Assembly (NCBI RefSeq): GCF_000485595.1
Contig: NW_014577131.1
Span: 1 to 40,720 of the forward strand
Direction of reading: 5' to 3'
Origin: Priapulus caudatus
Lineage: Eukaryota > Priapulida > Priapulimorpha > Priapulimorphida > Priapulidae
DNA length: 40,720 nt
The notes under the pieces are model-generated. The model was not told the origin of the DNA, did no database searches, and saw only the letters and a program-made list of their open reading frames with translations. Of this stretch, positions 21,001 to 32,563 are shown one piece after another. Every line of letters starts with the position of its first letter. Position 1 is the stretch's first letter. The position numbers were made by a program, and so were the translations under genes.

Positions 21001-24000
21001 GCCGGCCTTATACGTTACGTTGAATAACCAGTGCACACCTCGGGTAAGCACAGAGGTTAAACAAGTAGAATAAACTACGAACGCAGCCGGGCATAGGCCT
21101 ACAGTAACCGGCGGCCTCTCCTCTCGTGCAGCCGTGCACGAGAGTTAATACTTCTCAATACCCGTACTCTAGCCTAGGAATATTAAACCAACCTGTTTAA
21201 TATTGACTACTAATAAAATAGTACTGTATTATTTACTCACCCCACAACGACGGGACAATACGACAGTGCCTACTCACCAATTAACCGACGCGCCTGTCTC
21301 TCTCACCCATGAGGCAAGGCACACGCCAAAACGCCCGTGACCGGTACAGTACCTCACCACTGGTAGTCTGGTACTCGTACGCTAATTGTCACCATAACCG
21401 CCACACACACACAGCTCACAGGCCACTCTACAGCATGCATACGCACGGAGTAGACGTGGCTACTACCTGCCGAGTCCTTCCTCACTCGGCTTCCGGCACG
21501 AACTGCAACACTAGTCCTCCCTCAACCGAGTGTCCGCTAGAACTATACCGTGTCTCTGACACGTCACTGGCCTAGCGTTTACACGCCAGCGCCACTCCAA
21601 CGTGGATGCGACGGGCGGCCGCTTGAGGGGGCTAACCAAACACTAGGGGCTGGCCCCAATGGCAGGGGGCTCGACTATCTAGAAACATGCGGTTAAAATC
21701 TGATGAGCCCTAGGCCAAACAACCACAAAAACGCACACTAATAAGCAACAGACATCACAAATAATTAATACCAATACAAACCACGGGGATCACGCCGAGC
21801 ACCTCCCTGGTTCCCAGGGAGCCACCCTGCTAGGAACCCGGTCTAGGGTCCGGTGCCACCGCTACACTCCTCCCCCCTTCAAGATCGACCGTCAGGTCGA
21901 TCCCAAAAACATACCTAGCGGTGCACCGGCACCCGACGCGGAGGAGACCAGCTGGATCTATCTCGGTGCTGGCTTGTCGCTCCTCCGTGCCTTCCTCGTC
22001 GATCGCCGCCACTGCCTGCCTGAGCGTCGCTGCACGTGCGGCGGCGCTTCTCACCGGGGCACGGGGTGGGTTTGTGAGACCTACTGCACTCATGCCCGGG
22101 CGATCTCGGCAACATCGGCGCAATTCTCTCGAGACGCCGACTCGGCCCCTGCCACTGGGGTCGCCATCGCTGTCAGGGGGAATAATAGCAGCTCCTCCAC
22201 GAAGGCCATCTCCACCCACCCATCGCAGAGCTCCATCGCCTCCGGTTTCTCCTCGCCAAGCAGATCCTCCTCCCGAACCTGCTTCTCAGCCTCCGGCGCA
22301 GCTCCTCCCTCAGGCTGCGTCTCCTTCATTCTCCTGAAATGAGCAACTCACACAAACCTTTCTGTAATCAAACAGGCCTTCCCCTACCAGTCTGAAATAC
22401 GTCGGAGTTTACAACCACACCCTCGAACCAAAGTTTTATATTTCAAATTAAAGTATTAAATCTTGTTTTTTAGGACTCTACCTCATTTGCAAAGAATTTG
22501 TTCAGAGGACAAGTGGAAGTGGAGCATGTGTTTCCATTTCCTAATGGTAAGAATTAAATATTCAAGGATAGTTTATTCAAAGCCTTGCACTCACAATGCT
22601 ATAGTGTGTTTTCTCATGATGCCTCTACATACCTGTGTAACATAGCATGGGCATCTCAACTCATGAGTCAGTGAGATATTCATTATCAGAAATAATCAGC
22701 ATGTATCCTTTTCATAACTAATTTTGAAACCTGAGATCTACCAAACATGCCTGTGTTCCTTTGTATTTTATTAATCTCTAAAGCTAGCAGCTTAACATTG
22801 TTCAAAGACGTTAAAGTAATATTGAAATTGGTTTAATCTGCCAAGTCACTATTTATAATTTCCAATTATTTCCTTTTAGTTTTGTCAGAGGAACAAACGG
22901 AGACACTAGAGGCACTTGTTGACCCTGTTGAAAAGTTCTTTACGGTATGATGATTCTTTTGTATAAACTTGGGATTTTACTCTAACACGTTTGTAGAAGA
23001 TATATATCATCTTGCAGGCAAAAGGCAAAAATTCTTGGCAGGAAAGGTTTTGCTATATGAAATACCTATCACCTCTATTACATCGTTCTTTTTGTATCGC
23101 ACATTTCAGGAAGTGAATGACGCGACTAAGAATGATGAGCAGTGTGTAATACCTGATAAAATTATGAACGCACTTGGTGAGATGGGAGCTTTTGGGCTGC
23201 AGGTAAGGCCACCGGGCAAACTAGTGTCATTAATTTCATATAGGACAGGTATGGAAACATAAACAGAAATTTGAACACAAACATATTTGGCTATAAAAAC
23301 GAAGGATGAAATCAAGCTATAAATATTAATGCAGGTCGTTGTGACAAGCAGCCAATTATAGGCTTAATAGGTTAAATACAGCTCATACTGTAATTATAAA
23401 TATATATTTTTATTGTACAATAGGTTCCTCAGGAATTTAATGGTCTTGGCCTGAACAATACACAGTATGCCCGTTTGGTAGAGATAGTGGGAGCACACGA
23501 TCTAGGTAAGAAAGGGCGATTTACTTATCATGATTTCTGTTGAACTGGCAGCTGGCATCTTATTTAGTTGACCGTCAAATTACTTGTTTTCTTCTTCTTT
23601 TTTCTTTTAGTGCACAGTTGCTACATTTTGCTGTATTTCTGCAGCTTATTGCACATAACTATTTGCATGGTGGTTCTGTCTTGTCTAGGTATTGGAATTG
23701 CACTTGGTGCTCATCAGTCTATTGGCTTCAAGGGGATTTTGCTTTTCGGCACACCGGAACAGAAGCAAAAGTACCTGCCTACCCTTGCCACAGGAGAGAA
23801 GATTGCAGCCTTTTGCCTGACAGAGCCCTCCAGTGGCTCAGATGCAGGGGTATTATATGATATTGATTTAGTATTGACATGTACTGTCCAGAAAATTACA
23901 GTCGTCGTCCTGGTTGTTGTCTTGCCCATTAGAAAAGGTTCCTTGCAGTGCCATATTTGCAATAACTTACCTTTAATCACTGCTCTCATAATTGTGAGGG

Positions 24001-27000
24001 TTTTACTCGCGTATCGCACGCCGACTGTAACAAATTTTGTGCAAATTTTGCTTATTCCAGTCGATCCGATCGAAGGCCGTTCTCTCTCCCGATGGCAAGC
24101 ACTATATCCTGAACGCCAACAAGATTTGGATCAGTAATGGCGGCGTCGCTGATTTGTTCACAGTGTTCGCGCAGGTGTGTTCCATGCTGTTCTTTCACCG
24201 TCCTCCTTTGAAAGCGGTGTCGGATACTTTGATGACTCTAAGACACATTCACAAGTAATAGTAGTATTAGTGGCGACAGTGGAATTGGTAGTGGCAGTGG
24301 TGGTGTTGGTATTTAAATTTTAAGCTTGTTAGTATTTGTTAGTAATTGCTTAGCATTTAGCGCCTTGATATAAGATTCGCCATACGACTCATCGCCGGTG
24401 TTTCAGGTGCCGGTGAAGGACAAGAATGGAATCGAACAAAACCAGGTGACAGCCTTCATCGTAGAGCGTGCATTCACAGGTGTAACAAGGTAAGGCTCAC
24501 TTGTACGAGAGCTAAGCAAACGCGTAGTGAGGCGACATCTCCTTTGTGATGTTTGCGGAATTTTGAAATGCTATGTCTTAATTTGCAGTCAAATTATTCT
24601 AGCATATTTATATGTGCACAACAATCGTTCGTGTATTACTTTGAGTATTTGAAACTTCGCTTGTGTGTGTGTGAATGCATGCATGCGTGCGTGTGTCAAT
24701 GCGTGCGTGTGTCAATGCGTGCATGAGTGCGTGAGTGTGAACGTGCATGCGTGCGTGAGTGTAAACGTGCATGCGTGCGTGTGTGAACGTGCGTGCGTGC
24801 GTGTGTGAACATATGTATGCATGCATGTGTGTGAATGCGTGCATGCGTGCTTGTGTGTGAATGTGTGCATGTGTGCCTGAGTGTGAACGTGCGTGCGTGC
24901 GTGTGTGAACGTGCGTGCGTGCGTGTGTGAACATATGTATGCATGCATGTGTGTGAATGCGTGCATGCGTGCTTGTGTGTGAATGTGTGCATGTGTGCCT
25001 GAGTGTGAACGTGCGTGCGTGCGTGTGTGAACGTGCGTGCGTGCGTGTGTGAACATATGTATGCATGCATGTGTGTGAATGCGTGCATGCGTGCTTGTGT
25101 GTGAATGTGTGCATGTGGGCCTGAGTGTGAACGTGCGTGCGTGCGTGTGTGAACGTTTGCATGTGAACATATGTATGTGTACGTGTGCGCGTGTGTGTGC
25201 ACGTGAACATGCGTGCGAGTGTATGAGCGTGCATGTGTGTGTGCATGCGTGCGTGTGTACATGAGCGTGTATGAGCGTGCGTATGTGTGTGCATGCGTGC
25301 GTGTGTGCATGAGCGTGTATAAGCATGTGTGTGTGTGTGTGAATGCTTGAGCATGTGTGAGCGTGCGTGTGTGTGTGCGTGAGCATGTATGAGCATGTGT
25401 GTGTGTGCATGGGTGCATGAGCGTGTATGAACGTGCGTGCTTGCGAGTGAACATGTGGCTGCTCTATGCGGCGGTCGAATTCTGCGACGGAGCTGTGTGG
25501 TGTAGCCGTCCGACGCCAAACCATCTCTCGTCGCAGCGGCCCGCCGGAGAAGAAGATGGGCATCAACTGTTCGAACACGGCCGAGGTGTTCTTCGACGAC
25601 GTGAAGGTCCCCGTCGAGAACGTCATCAGCGGACCCGGCGCCGGCTTCAAGGTCGCGATGAACATCCTCAACAATGGCCGCTTCGGCATGGCGGCAGCGC
25701 TGTCCGGCACGATGAGGGCGGCCATCAAGCAGGCGGTGAGCGTGTGTTACTCGTGTTATACATCAATCAGTTTATATACAGAACCTGCTCGGCTCAAGCA
25801 AACTGAGCTGTTTTAATCGTGTTACGTATCAATCGACTAATATACAGAACCCGCTCGGCTCAACTGACCGATGGGGATAGGGTGTCCGTTAATGGCGATT
25901 GTCCGTTAAGTCAATATGATGAGTAAAAAACAGAAAGCGGAAGACAAACAGCCTGTACACAAGACAATAAGTTTATACTGCATTGATCACCGATTTTAAT
26001 TGTGGTAGAAACTGTTCTGTGGCTTCCACACGAGTTCTATGTTATCAATAGTTAATAATACCTGCATATTTAGCTGTAGATATACCTGTATATCAGCTAA
26101 TAACGTGAGCTGTTAGCTCTTGATGTCATTACTAACGGTGGCAGCGCGGTGTATTGTAGATCGAGCACGCGTCGCAGAGAGAGCAGTTTGGGCAGAAAAT
26201 CCACGAGTATGGCATGATACAGGAGAAGCTGGCGCGCATGGCCATGCTGCATTACGTCACAGAGTCCATGGCCTACATGGTTTCGGCCAACATGGACCGG
26301 GTGAGTAGGCCGACGTTCCTCCTTTCGCAAGGCGCGTCTCTTTTTTGCGGGTGCCACTTACTCCGCAATGTGTAAAAAACGAATGTTAAACTATCTAAAC
26401 AAAAATTAAATTTGACATGTAATATAAACAGTATTGACAGAATAATAACGAGAGTAAGAACCAAGCAACGTGCAGCGAACCGATGTTTACATAAAAAAGC
26501 GCTCGTCGTGTTGCGGCGGACGTTGTCGTTTCACCGTATCGTCGTGCCGTCCACCCGCAGGGCTCGAAGGACTTCCAGATTGAGGCGGCCATCTCGAAGG
26601 TGTTTGGGTCGGAGGCGGCGTGGAATGTCGTAGATGAAGCCATACAGATCTGCGGCGGCATGGGCTTCATGCGCAGCACGGGTCTCGAGCGTGTGCTACG
26701 CGACCTGCGCATATTCCGCATCTTCGAGGGAACAAACGACATCCTGCGGCTGTTCGTCGCGCTTACCGGAATTCAGGTGTGTCCCAGGTGGGGGGGGGAA
26801 TCGAGGGAATTCGGGTGCATGGGGGAATTTAGGTGCATCGGGGTGTCATGTACACTGGAATTGGGATGCTTGGGGGGGGAACTTGGGTCAGTGGGAGATT
26901 CAGGAGCATTGAGTCAATTCGGGTGCTTGGTATAATTTGGATGAATAATTTGGTTGCATCAAGAACCTTCATCCATCTGTGTGGGGGTAATTTTGCATAT

Positions 27001-28936
27001 GGGAAAAAAAGTCGCAAACGCGGCTTCAACTATAACTGCCGAACTGTTCCGACGTTTCTAATGCTGGTTCGCGCTCGCCGGTGTTCTTCAGTACGCTGGC
27101 GCCTCGCTGAAGGAGGTGCAGACAGCGCTGCGCCATCCCGCCAACAACCTGGGCCTGCTGTTCGAGGCCGGAGCGAAGAAGATCACGCGCATCGTCGGCA
27201 TCAGCCAGCAGTCGCTGGCCGAGCACGTCCACCCAGAGCTGCTGACGGCAGCCTCGCTCGTGAGTAAGGGCTTCTTCTCGCGACGTAGCAGGGGAGGAGG
27301 TGGGGATCGACCAAGGAGGGGAGCGACGGGGGGAGGGGAGCGAAGGAGGGGAGCGACGGAGGGTTTGCCACGTCGTGTCGCGTTGAACGGGGGATCCGGG
27401 TGTAGAAAAGTGTAAGATTGTGGTTACAACCGCTCCACGCTGTGTGCCACTCGCGAACTGCTTTTTAGCGTTTCGATACGGCAGTCTTTGTCTAGGCTAG
27501 CATCAGGAGGAGTGATTAAACAGATTCGTGTTTTGGACTTTTGTGTCGCCTTTAGCGTTGACTACGACGTGAATGCATTGTTTGATCGCTCTTTGTGTGC
27601 TTGCACGTTGCAGACGAGGATAGCTGCTGAGGACTTTGGTGTCAGTGTGGAGAGCCTGCTGATCCGTTATGGAAAGAACATCATAGGTAAGCGAGACCCG
27701 CCGTTTAGCAAATAGGTTGAAAGCGAGAGAGAACCCCTACGCTGGATTATCTTAAAGCATTCAGCTTTGTTTAGACATAAATTTGTGTCATCATACGTCT
27801 GTGTTTAACAGTTTAGCTGTTCCAGAAGTGCAGCAACCCACGTTTAAACCCCCTGTGATGCACGTGTGTCTAAACACCCGTCATGTCTAATCCCACTGCG
27901 ATGCACGTACAGCCCTCCGCGACTCGTGTCTAACCGCGCTCGCGATCTCTCGTCGGTGACAGGGGAGCAGTTCCTGCTGCACAGGCTCGGCAACGCGGCC
28001 ATCGACATCTACGCGATGATCGTCGTGCTGTCTCGAGCAACGCGCGCGCTCAACGAGAACCACCCGTCGGCCAAGTACGAGGAGCGCATGTGCAACGTCT
28101 GGTGCAGCGAGGTGAGTGCCGTCGCCGCCGCCGACAAACCATCGCCCGCTTCTACCATACTTACCCGCATCACCGAGCTTCGACGAGCTTATCACTCGAT
28201 GTCATGAATCCAGAACGCTCATTCGCCAAAATTGAATTTATCATGTGTTGTTATTGACAGTAATCTTCCTGTGTCTAGTGTAGGCCTGGACTGTCTCCAT
28301 GAGTCCGCTGTCACTACCCTTATACTCACCGGCATCCATAATGTTTATACCTGATGGGGCCTAGGTATTTATGGTGATCGGCATCGATGTTGACAAAGTC
28401 GGGAGGGTCCTGCCGATGAGCATTTTGAAAAGAAATGCTACTATTACGCTTACCCGCATCGTGCGTTAACTTCACGATGTTATTCGTAGTAATCTTCCTG
28501 TGTATAGCAGAGGCCCGCACTGTCTCGATGAGACGCAGGTCCACTGTCACTACCCCGTGTGGGTTCGACGAGCTGATCTAATCATTCTCTCTAATCTTAT
28601 CAAGCTGTAAAGTTAGCAATGAACTGTTTGCGATAATCTGCATTGGTCTTGATGAAGGGAGGCGAATGCTCTAGTCAGGCTGCTTACCTAGCACTGGTAT
28701 TCACAGCGGAATCGGGTACCAATCGCGGACCAATACGGAGAGCAGTGGAGGTCGCGTTGGTGGGCGTTTAATCACGACTCATCACGGTTGTGTTGTAGGC
28801 TTCCGACCGGGTGGCGGCGTACCTGACGTCCGTGCGATCGAGCCAGCAGACCGGAAACTTCCGACGCATGGCGCAGATCTCGAGCGAACTGATCAAGGCC
28901 GGCGAGCTAGTGCATGGCCACCCGCTGGGATTCTGA
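18022..28936 (+). CDS. ACADVL: Very long-chain acyl-CoA dehydrogenase, mitochondrial
   Basis: A flavoenzyme of the inner mitochondrial membrane catalysing the first step of beta-oxidation of long acyl-CoAs. Exons: 18022-18107, 20560-20617, 22474-22546, 22880-22944, 23110-23202, 23424-23505, 23689-23849, 24061-24174, 24407-24489, 25537-25735, 26160-26300, 26561-26776, 27092-27259, 27614-27686, 27963-28111, 28799-28936. All are in phase, giving 632 aa (human 655). Residues 1-45 are an Arg/Ser-rich presequence. The signature [10 protein letters not shown] is at 195-204, followed by [24 protein letters not shown], and [13 protein letters not shown] with [27 protein letters not shown] holds the catalytic Glu at about residue 441. 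The C-terminal extension of about 170 residues is found only in VLCAD and ACAD9, and the FGMAAAL and MVSANMD segments favour VLCAD over ACAD9. The donor at 20618 is the weak GTTGGT, and the 5' exon is chosen by phase. Confidence 0.95.
18326..18841. mobile_element. TTAGGG-bearing MITE, copy 2, with about 340-bp internal insertion
   Basis: The same termini as the element at 17088: left GCAGATAAGGTCTATGTCC at 18326, right ending GACCCTACGAGC at 18841, with only two TTAGGG units left (18769-18781). An imperfect 9-bp duplication (TATAGTATC and AGTAGTATC, 7 of 9) flanks it. About 18420-18740 is foreign sequence with repeated AGCATGGCGG motifs and the perfect palindrome at 18442. It lies in ACADVL intron 1. 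Confidence 0.8.
18442..18506. repeat. Perfect palindrome, 32-bp arms with one-base spacer
   Basis: The left arm 18442-18473 (TAGCTCTAGTACTATAGCC...) and right arm 18475-18506 are exact reverse complements around a single G. The 9-base AGCATGGCG (18433-18441) recurs immediately after (18507-18515), like a target duplication. A second short palindrome around CCTGGCGGGCCGCCAGG lies at about 18671. The transcript of ACADVL intron 1 would fold here into a long perfect hairpin. Confidence 0.9.
18842..19639. other. ACADVL intron 1, unannotated part
   Basis: No gene. The open frame on the minus strand at 19104-19355 has no recognisable similarity or splice context. I see nothing else. Confidence 0.4.
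19640..19852 (+). pseudogene. Remnant of a non-LTR retrotransposon reverse transcriptase C-terminus
   Basis: From about 19652 one frame gives [14 protein letters not shown]. After a frame change, 19739-19852 reads [37 protein letters not shown], then a stop. This matches the closing segment of CR1/L2/Jockey-type reverse transcriptases (NSFFPRT..WN.LP...... SFK..L). The usual N and P of WN.LP are replaced by S and E, so the copy is degraded. 19853-20559 shows nothing further. Confidence 0.5.
20712..21866 (-). mobile_element. Long terminal repeat of an LTR retrotransposon (3' LTR)
   Basis: On the minus strand the segment starts TGTAGCGGTGGCACCGG (from 21866) and ends GAAACGCTACA (20712), the TG...CA form with 7-bp inverted ends TGTAGCG/CGCTACA. 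Immediately upstream on that strand is a purine tract (GAAGGGGGGAGGAG), as expected for the polypurine primer next to a 3' LTR. The base composition is much more GC-rich than the surrounding intron. No second LTR and no clear target duplication are visible, so the element is truncated. It lies in ACADVL intron 2. Confidence 0.65.
21867..22340 (-). pseudogene. 3' internal remnant of the LTR retrotransposon
   Basis: GC-rich sequence between the polypurine tract and AT-rich intron. Two minus-strand frames (22219-21830 and 22329-22090) stay open but show no protease, reverse transcriptase or integrase motif, so this is at most the tail of the polyprotein region. It ends near 22340, where the composition returns to that of the intron. 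The 5' part of the element is absent. Confidence 0.45.
24655..25460. repeat. TGCG/TGTG minisatellite with 122-bp higher-order period in ACADVL intron 9
   Basis: The landmark GAACATATGTATGCATGCATG starts at about 24807, 24929 and 25051, exactly 122 bases apart, with a degenerate fourth near 25166. It occupies most of the intron between exons 24407-24489 and 25537-25735. Long minus-strand frames of His-Thr-Ala repeats are artefacts of the period. Confidence 0.92.
28150..28560. repeat. Diverged duplication in ACADVL intron 15
   Basis: Two related blocks about 290 bp apart (28152-28322 and 28443-28555) share ACTTACCCGCATC, then TAATCTTCCTGTGT, then a CTGTCTC.ATGAG segment and GTCACTACCC. No coding potential. 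Confidence 0.6.
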
Positions 28937-30427
28937 GCAGACGCCTCGGTCGCGCCAGGGGGGAAGGGACGCGGGGTGGGGTGGGGGCGTTGTTAGCACG
29001 GTGCTACATTGGGTGATTGCGTGAGCGCTTAGATTCTGTTATGGGGATCGCTTTTAGTTTCACTAATGCAGACTAGTTTAACTAATGCGTGGCAGTGATG
29101 TGAGGGTAGAGGGCTGTTTTCACGAGTCTTGGTTGTTGATCTGGTCACTGGCAGTGTTCCTAGGTGCAAATATTTATTAGGTTCTGTTAGGGGACGTTAG
29201 GAGAATGGTATGCTCTATGAATATAATTCTGTAGTATAGTGTGATTTACTTATGTGTCCGGCTGTTTCGAAGGGTTTTCCTCTGTTAGATCTGTCCTTAA
29301 CATTTTTATTTAGGTACATTCTACAACCACAGGTTTAGTTCCATAAGTGATAGTATCATACGGATTAGCGTCATAGATATAATGTACAGTATGTGTTATG
29401 AAGAATGCATATATGCATGCATGCTATACAGCTACTTGATTACACGCAATTTGTAATTTTTTGCGACGTCGTGTCACAGATGAATTTTTTAGAATTGTTT
29501 CAATTGTTTTTCAGTTGGCAAACTGTGGTGTAAAGTGGTTTCTTCCGGTGACCGTGTAGGTTCTGATAATTACATGTAGTTACCTGCAGTCATGTGTACC
29601 TGTATGTAATGATAATTACATGTAGTTACCTGCAGTCATGTGTACCTGTGCATAATGATAATTGAAATTTTAACCACATTTGATTACCCATTGCCAGTCG
29701 CACCAGTTTTCAGTAATGACTGCCGTGTTGTTTATGCGCAATGTGCATCTCATCTCGCTGTGCTCTTGCTACTTGTAAATTGTTGATGTCATCGGTAGTG
29801 CTCTATAAGATTTGGTTAAGAAAATCAAAATTTACGGCACACGTAGCTGGCGTAGCAATACATCAAAGTTAGGCAACTAAAATTAAGTGGTACATCGTGT
29901 TTTAGACCAATTAGTATAATAACTATACTTATATCGATACTTTCTGTATGAGTGAAATATAAATTCAATATAATAACTTATATGGAGTAATATGGAGTAA
30001 ACTGTAATATATTTATGCATTGTCGGCTTAAAGTCACGTCTTCAGTATTATTGGAAGTTCGAACTACTTACATTCTAACACGAAAATTTCCTTCTAGGAG
30101 ACGGCTGTAAAAATTGCTCATTTTCTTGTCAGATATCATGTTCGCATGTTTGTCCGTTGTGCTTAAAATATTGGCCACATTACTGTGTGCGCTTATATAG
30201 GTTTGCAAATAGCGAACGTTCCGCTAACGTGGAATGAAGTTAATGTGTTAAGACATGTGATTGTTTTCTATTGGAATAACATTATTTGTCTATCTTATTG
30301 GTTACAAAGTAATAAATTGTTAACATTAAGCATATCATACGATTTTACCTTGGTTGTTTTAGCATCCATATCATCGTGTAAATCCAGAAATTCTGAAAGG
30401 GGGAGTCTTGTGCATAGAAAGTCATGA
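28937..30427 (+). other. ACADVL 3' UTR region
   Basis: AT-rich sequence without a gene after the ACADVL stop. It contains a direct repeat of about 45 bp (29565-29660; GATAATTACATGTAGTTACC twice) and an AATAAA at 30311-30316 that could end the transcript. The frame at 30185-30427 has no recognisable similarity. Confidence 0.5.
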
Positions 30428-30692
30428 GTGTGTATACGTGCGCGTGAACGTACACCTACGTGAGCGTGTGCGTACGTGCGCGTGAGCGTGAGCGTGTGCC
30501 TACGTGCACGTGCGTGTGCGTACGTGCGCGTGTGCGTGTGCGTGTGCGTACGTGCGCGTGTGCGTACGTTCGCGTGTGTGTGTGTGTGTGTGCGTGTGTA
30601 CGTTCGTGCGTTCGCGTGTACGTGTGTGTACGTACGTTCGTGCGTTCGCGTGTGCGTGTGTGTACGTTCGTGCGTGCGTGCATCTGTGTGTA
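30428..30692. repeat. GTGCGTAC-type microsatellite
   Basis: Alternating purine-pyrimidine GTGCGTACG and CGTGTG repeats between the ACADVL and collagen genes. All overlapping open frames (Val-Cys-Arg or His-Thr-Arg) are compositional. Confidence 0.92.
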
Positions 30693-30894
30693 TTTGTGAA
30701 GCATTTCGGTTTCAATCATACTGTTGTTGTTTTTTCTCTTAAATTAACTGAAAACGTCGCTGGAGTTGGTTGAATTTGTTGTGTGTGATTGTTTTGCACT
30801 AATAGATCACTTTTAACATGGAACCTTGTGCGGTCGGCTCAGAAATCAGCAAGTGAGATAATTAGGAAAGACTCAAAGGAAACGGAACGACAGA

Positions 30895-30943
30895 AATAAA
30901 ATCGAAAAAGGTGGTCTCGTGTTCTGGGAACAGTGATTTTATT
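30895..30943. terminator. Opposed polyadenylation signals between ACADVL and collagen IV
   Basis: A plus-strand AATAAA at 30895-30900 and a minus-strand AATAAA at 30943-30938 lie 37 bases apart, pointing at each other. The plus signal could serve ACADVL (with 30311 as alternative) and the minus signal the collagen gene (with another minus AATAAA at 31311-31306). 30944-32563 is otherwise gene-free and probably collagen 3' UTR. Confidence 0.4.
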
Positions 30944-32563
30944 TCACTGGTGGGTAGTTTACAAAGCTGTACATATTAGCTGGCAGTAGACCGTGCTCCC
31001 GGTAATAATGATTCCTTGCTTTATATCTAGCGTTGCGTTGGACCAATACCAATCAAAAAGACCTCAAACTATGTCGTAGAGTAATGAACGACACAATACC
31101 GTAATGCCGAGATGGATTACAGTAGCCAACTGCAGCTACACACCGAATGCCTTGCTGCATTGGCCCACATCCAGCGATTACGTGCCAGCATGACTGTAGA
31201 GTGTAAGTCAGTCAAATTTTGAAAGCATCCACCATAACAGGAGCGTTTCGACAATATTTTAGAACCTAAAAATAAACGCACAACCATTCATTGCACAACC
31301 CTGATTTTATTCGATTGAAAATGAGGTTGGTTTGAATTTAAAAATATATATAATTATTTAATTCTAGGAGAAAGTCGTCGACGCGTCTTCTAGTAATGCG
31401 CGATGATTTAAAATGGCCGGGCCTCGTCTTTCCTATAAATGCACGAAGATTTCACATAAGTACATGCAGGTTTGCCACTCACACCGCGTACTCAGCACAG
31501 GCGTATAATGTAAACGTCCTGACAATTCTGGAGGTTTTCAGTCGTAACTAAATGAGCTCTTGCACTTCTCCATCGTTCACTCTTAAATGCAAAGACTGGC
31601 ACTTATAAAAAAATGTTTCGAGTCACTATTTTAACAACTGTATATATAGAGAAATGCATAGCGATTTGGTACGAGCTCACTCGGTTTGCGGGACCGAGAA
31701 TTGCTAGAATTGACTGCGACGTGCCCAGTCACCCCCTAAATGTCACTTTAAGTCTTCAAGTCTATTAATACCCTTTACATATATATATAAAACAAGTAAT
31801 GTGATATAAACGATCGACCGTTATATCAGGCAACAGAGTTTGATAGAACTCAAGGGCAAATGAGACGTAGCACTAATTCAGCTGGTTGTAGGTCTCAGTG
31901 CTTGCTGGATGTCTTCAAGGACTGACTATATTATTTACGTGAGACTGAGCGCTCGCATGCTAGGCAACACACGCTCACCAATTCTCTGTGGCCTTTAGTT
32001 CATTCCGAATGCCCCACAACTTTAAATCATGGCCGAGAAGACGAAAAATAAATGCAAATGTTGTAAAACAACATGAAATATGACTTACGAAAGCATTATC
32101 TAATAGTTGACTAACTCGCAACCTGGACACACACTAATACCGATTTACGTAGAAGTACCGTTTTGATTAGTTTGACTAGCTAGTATCTTCTTTCGTTAAC
32201 ATGACCAAAAAAACGTTTGACTGCTTTCATGCTACGACACAAACGAGCTCATTATCGCAATATATTCAGCTTAAAATTACACATAATTTGTTTGAAGCCT
32301 GCAAGCATCTACAATGTAAAAAACAACAGGTACATGTATAAATGCCTAAAATATAGCACCATTGAATTCACGATCTTCTCTAGGTATAACAAGCTTTTGA
32401 TAATGGACATAAAAACTCCATCGCATTGCAGTTAAAACAACGTTTTCTGGCATGCAATACACCTATGATATTATACACGTTTATAGGCCTTTTATCGATG
32501 ACACTGTCTTCAGTCTTTGGTGTAACAGCTATTTTACATATCGACCGTCGTGTCACCACGTGA

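Noticed and set aside
20788-21051. 87-codon minus-strand frame as a host gene
   Set aside because: It sits inside the proposed LTR, is GC-rich by composition, and shows no splice sites or family resemblance.
24608-25728. 300-residue minus-strand frames rich in His, Thr and Ala
   Set aside because: They are read straight from the TG minisatellite in an ACADVL intron, in several frames at once, with no splice or family evidence.
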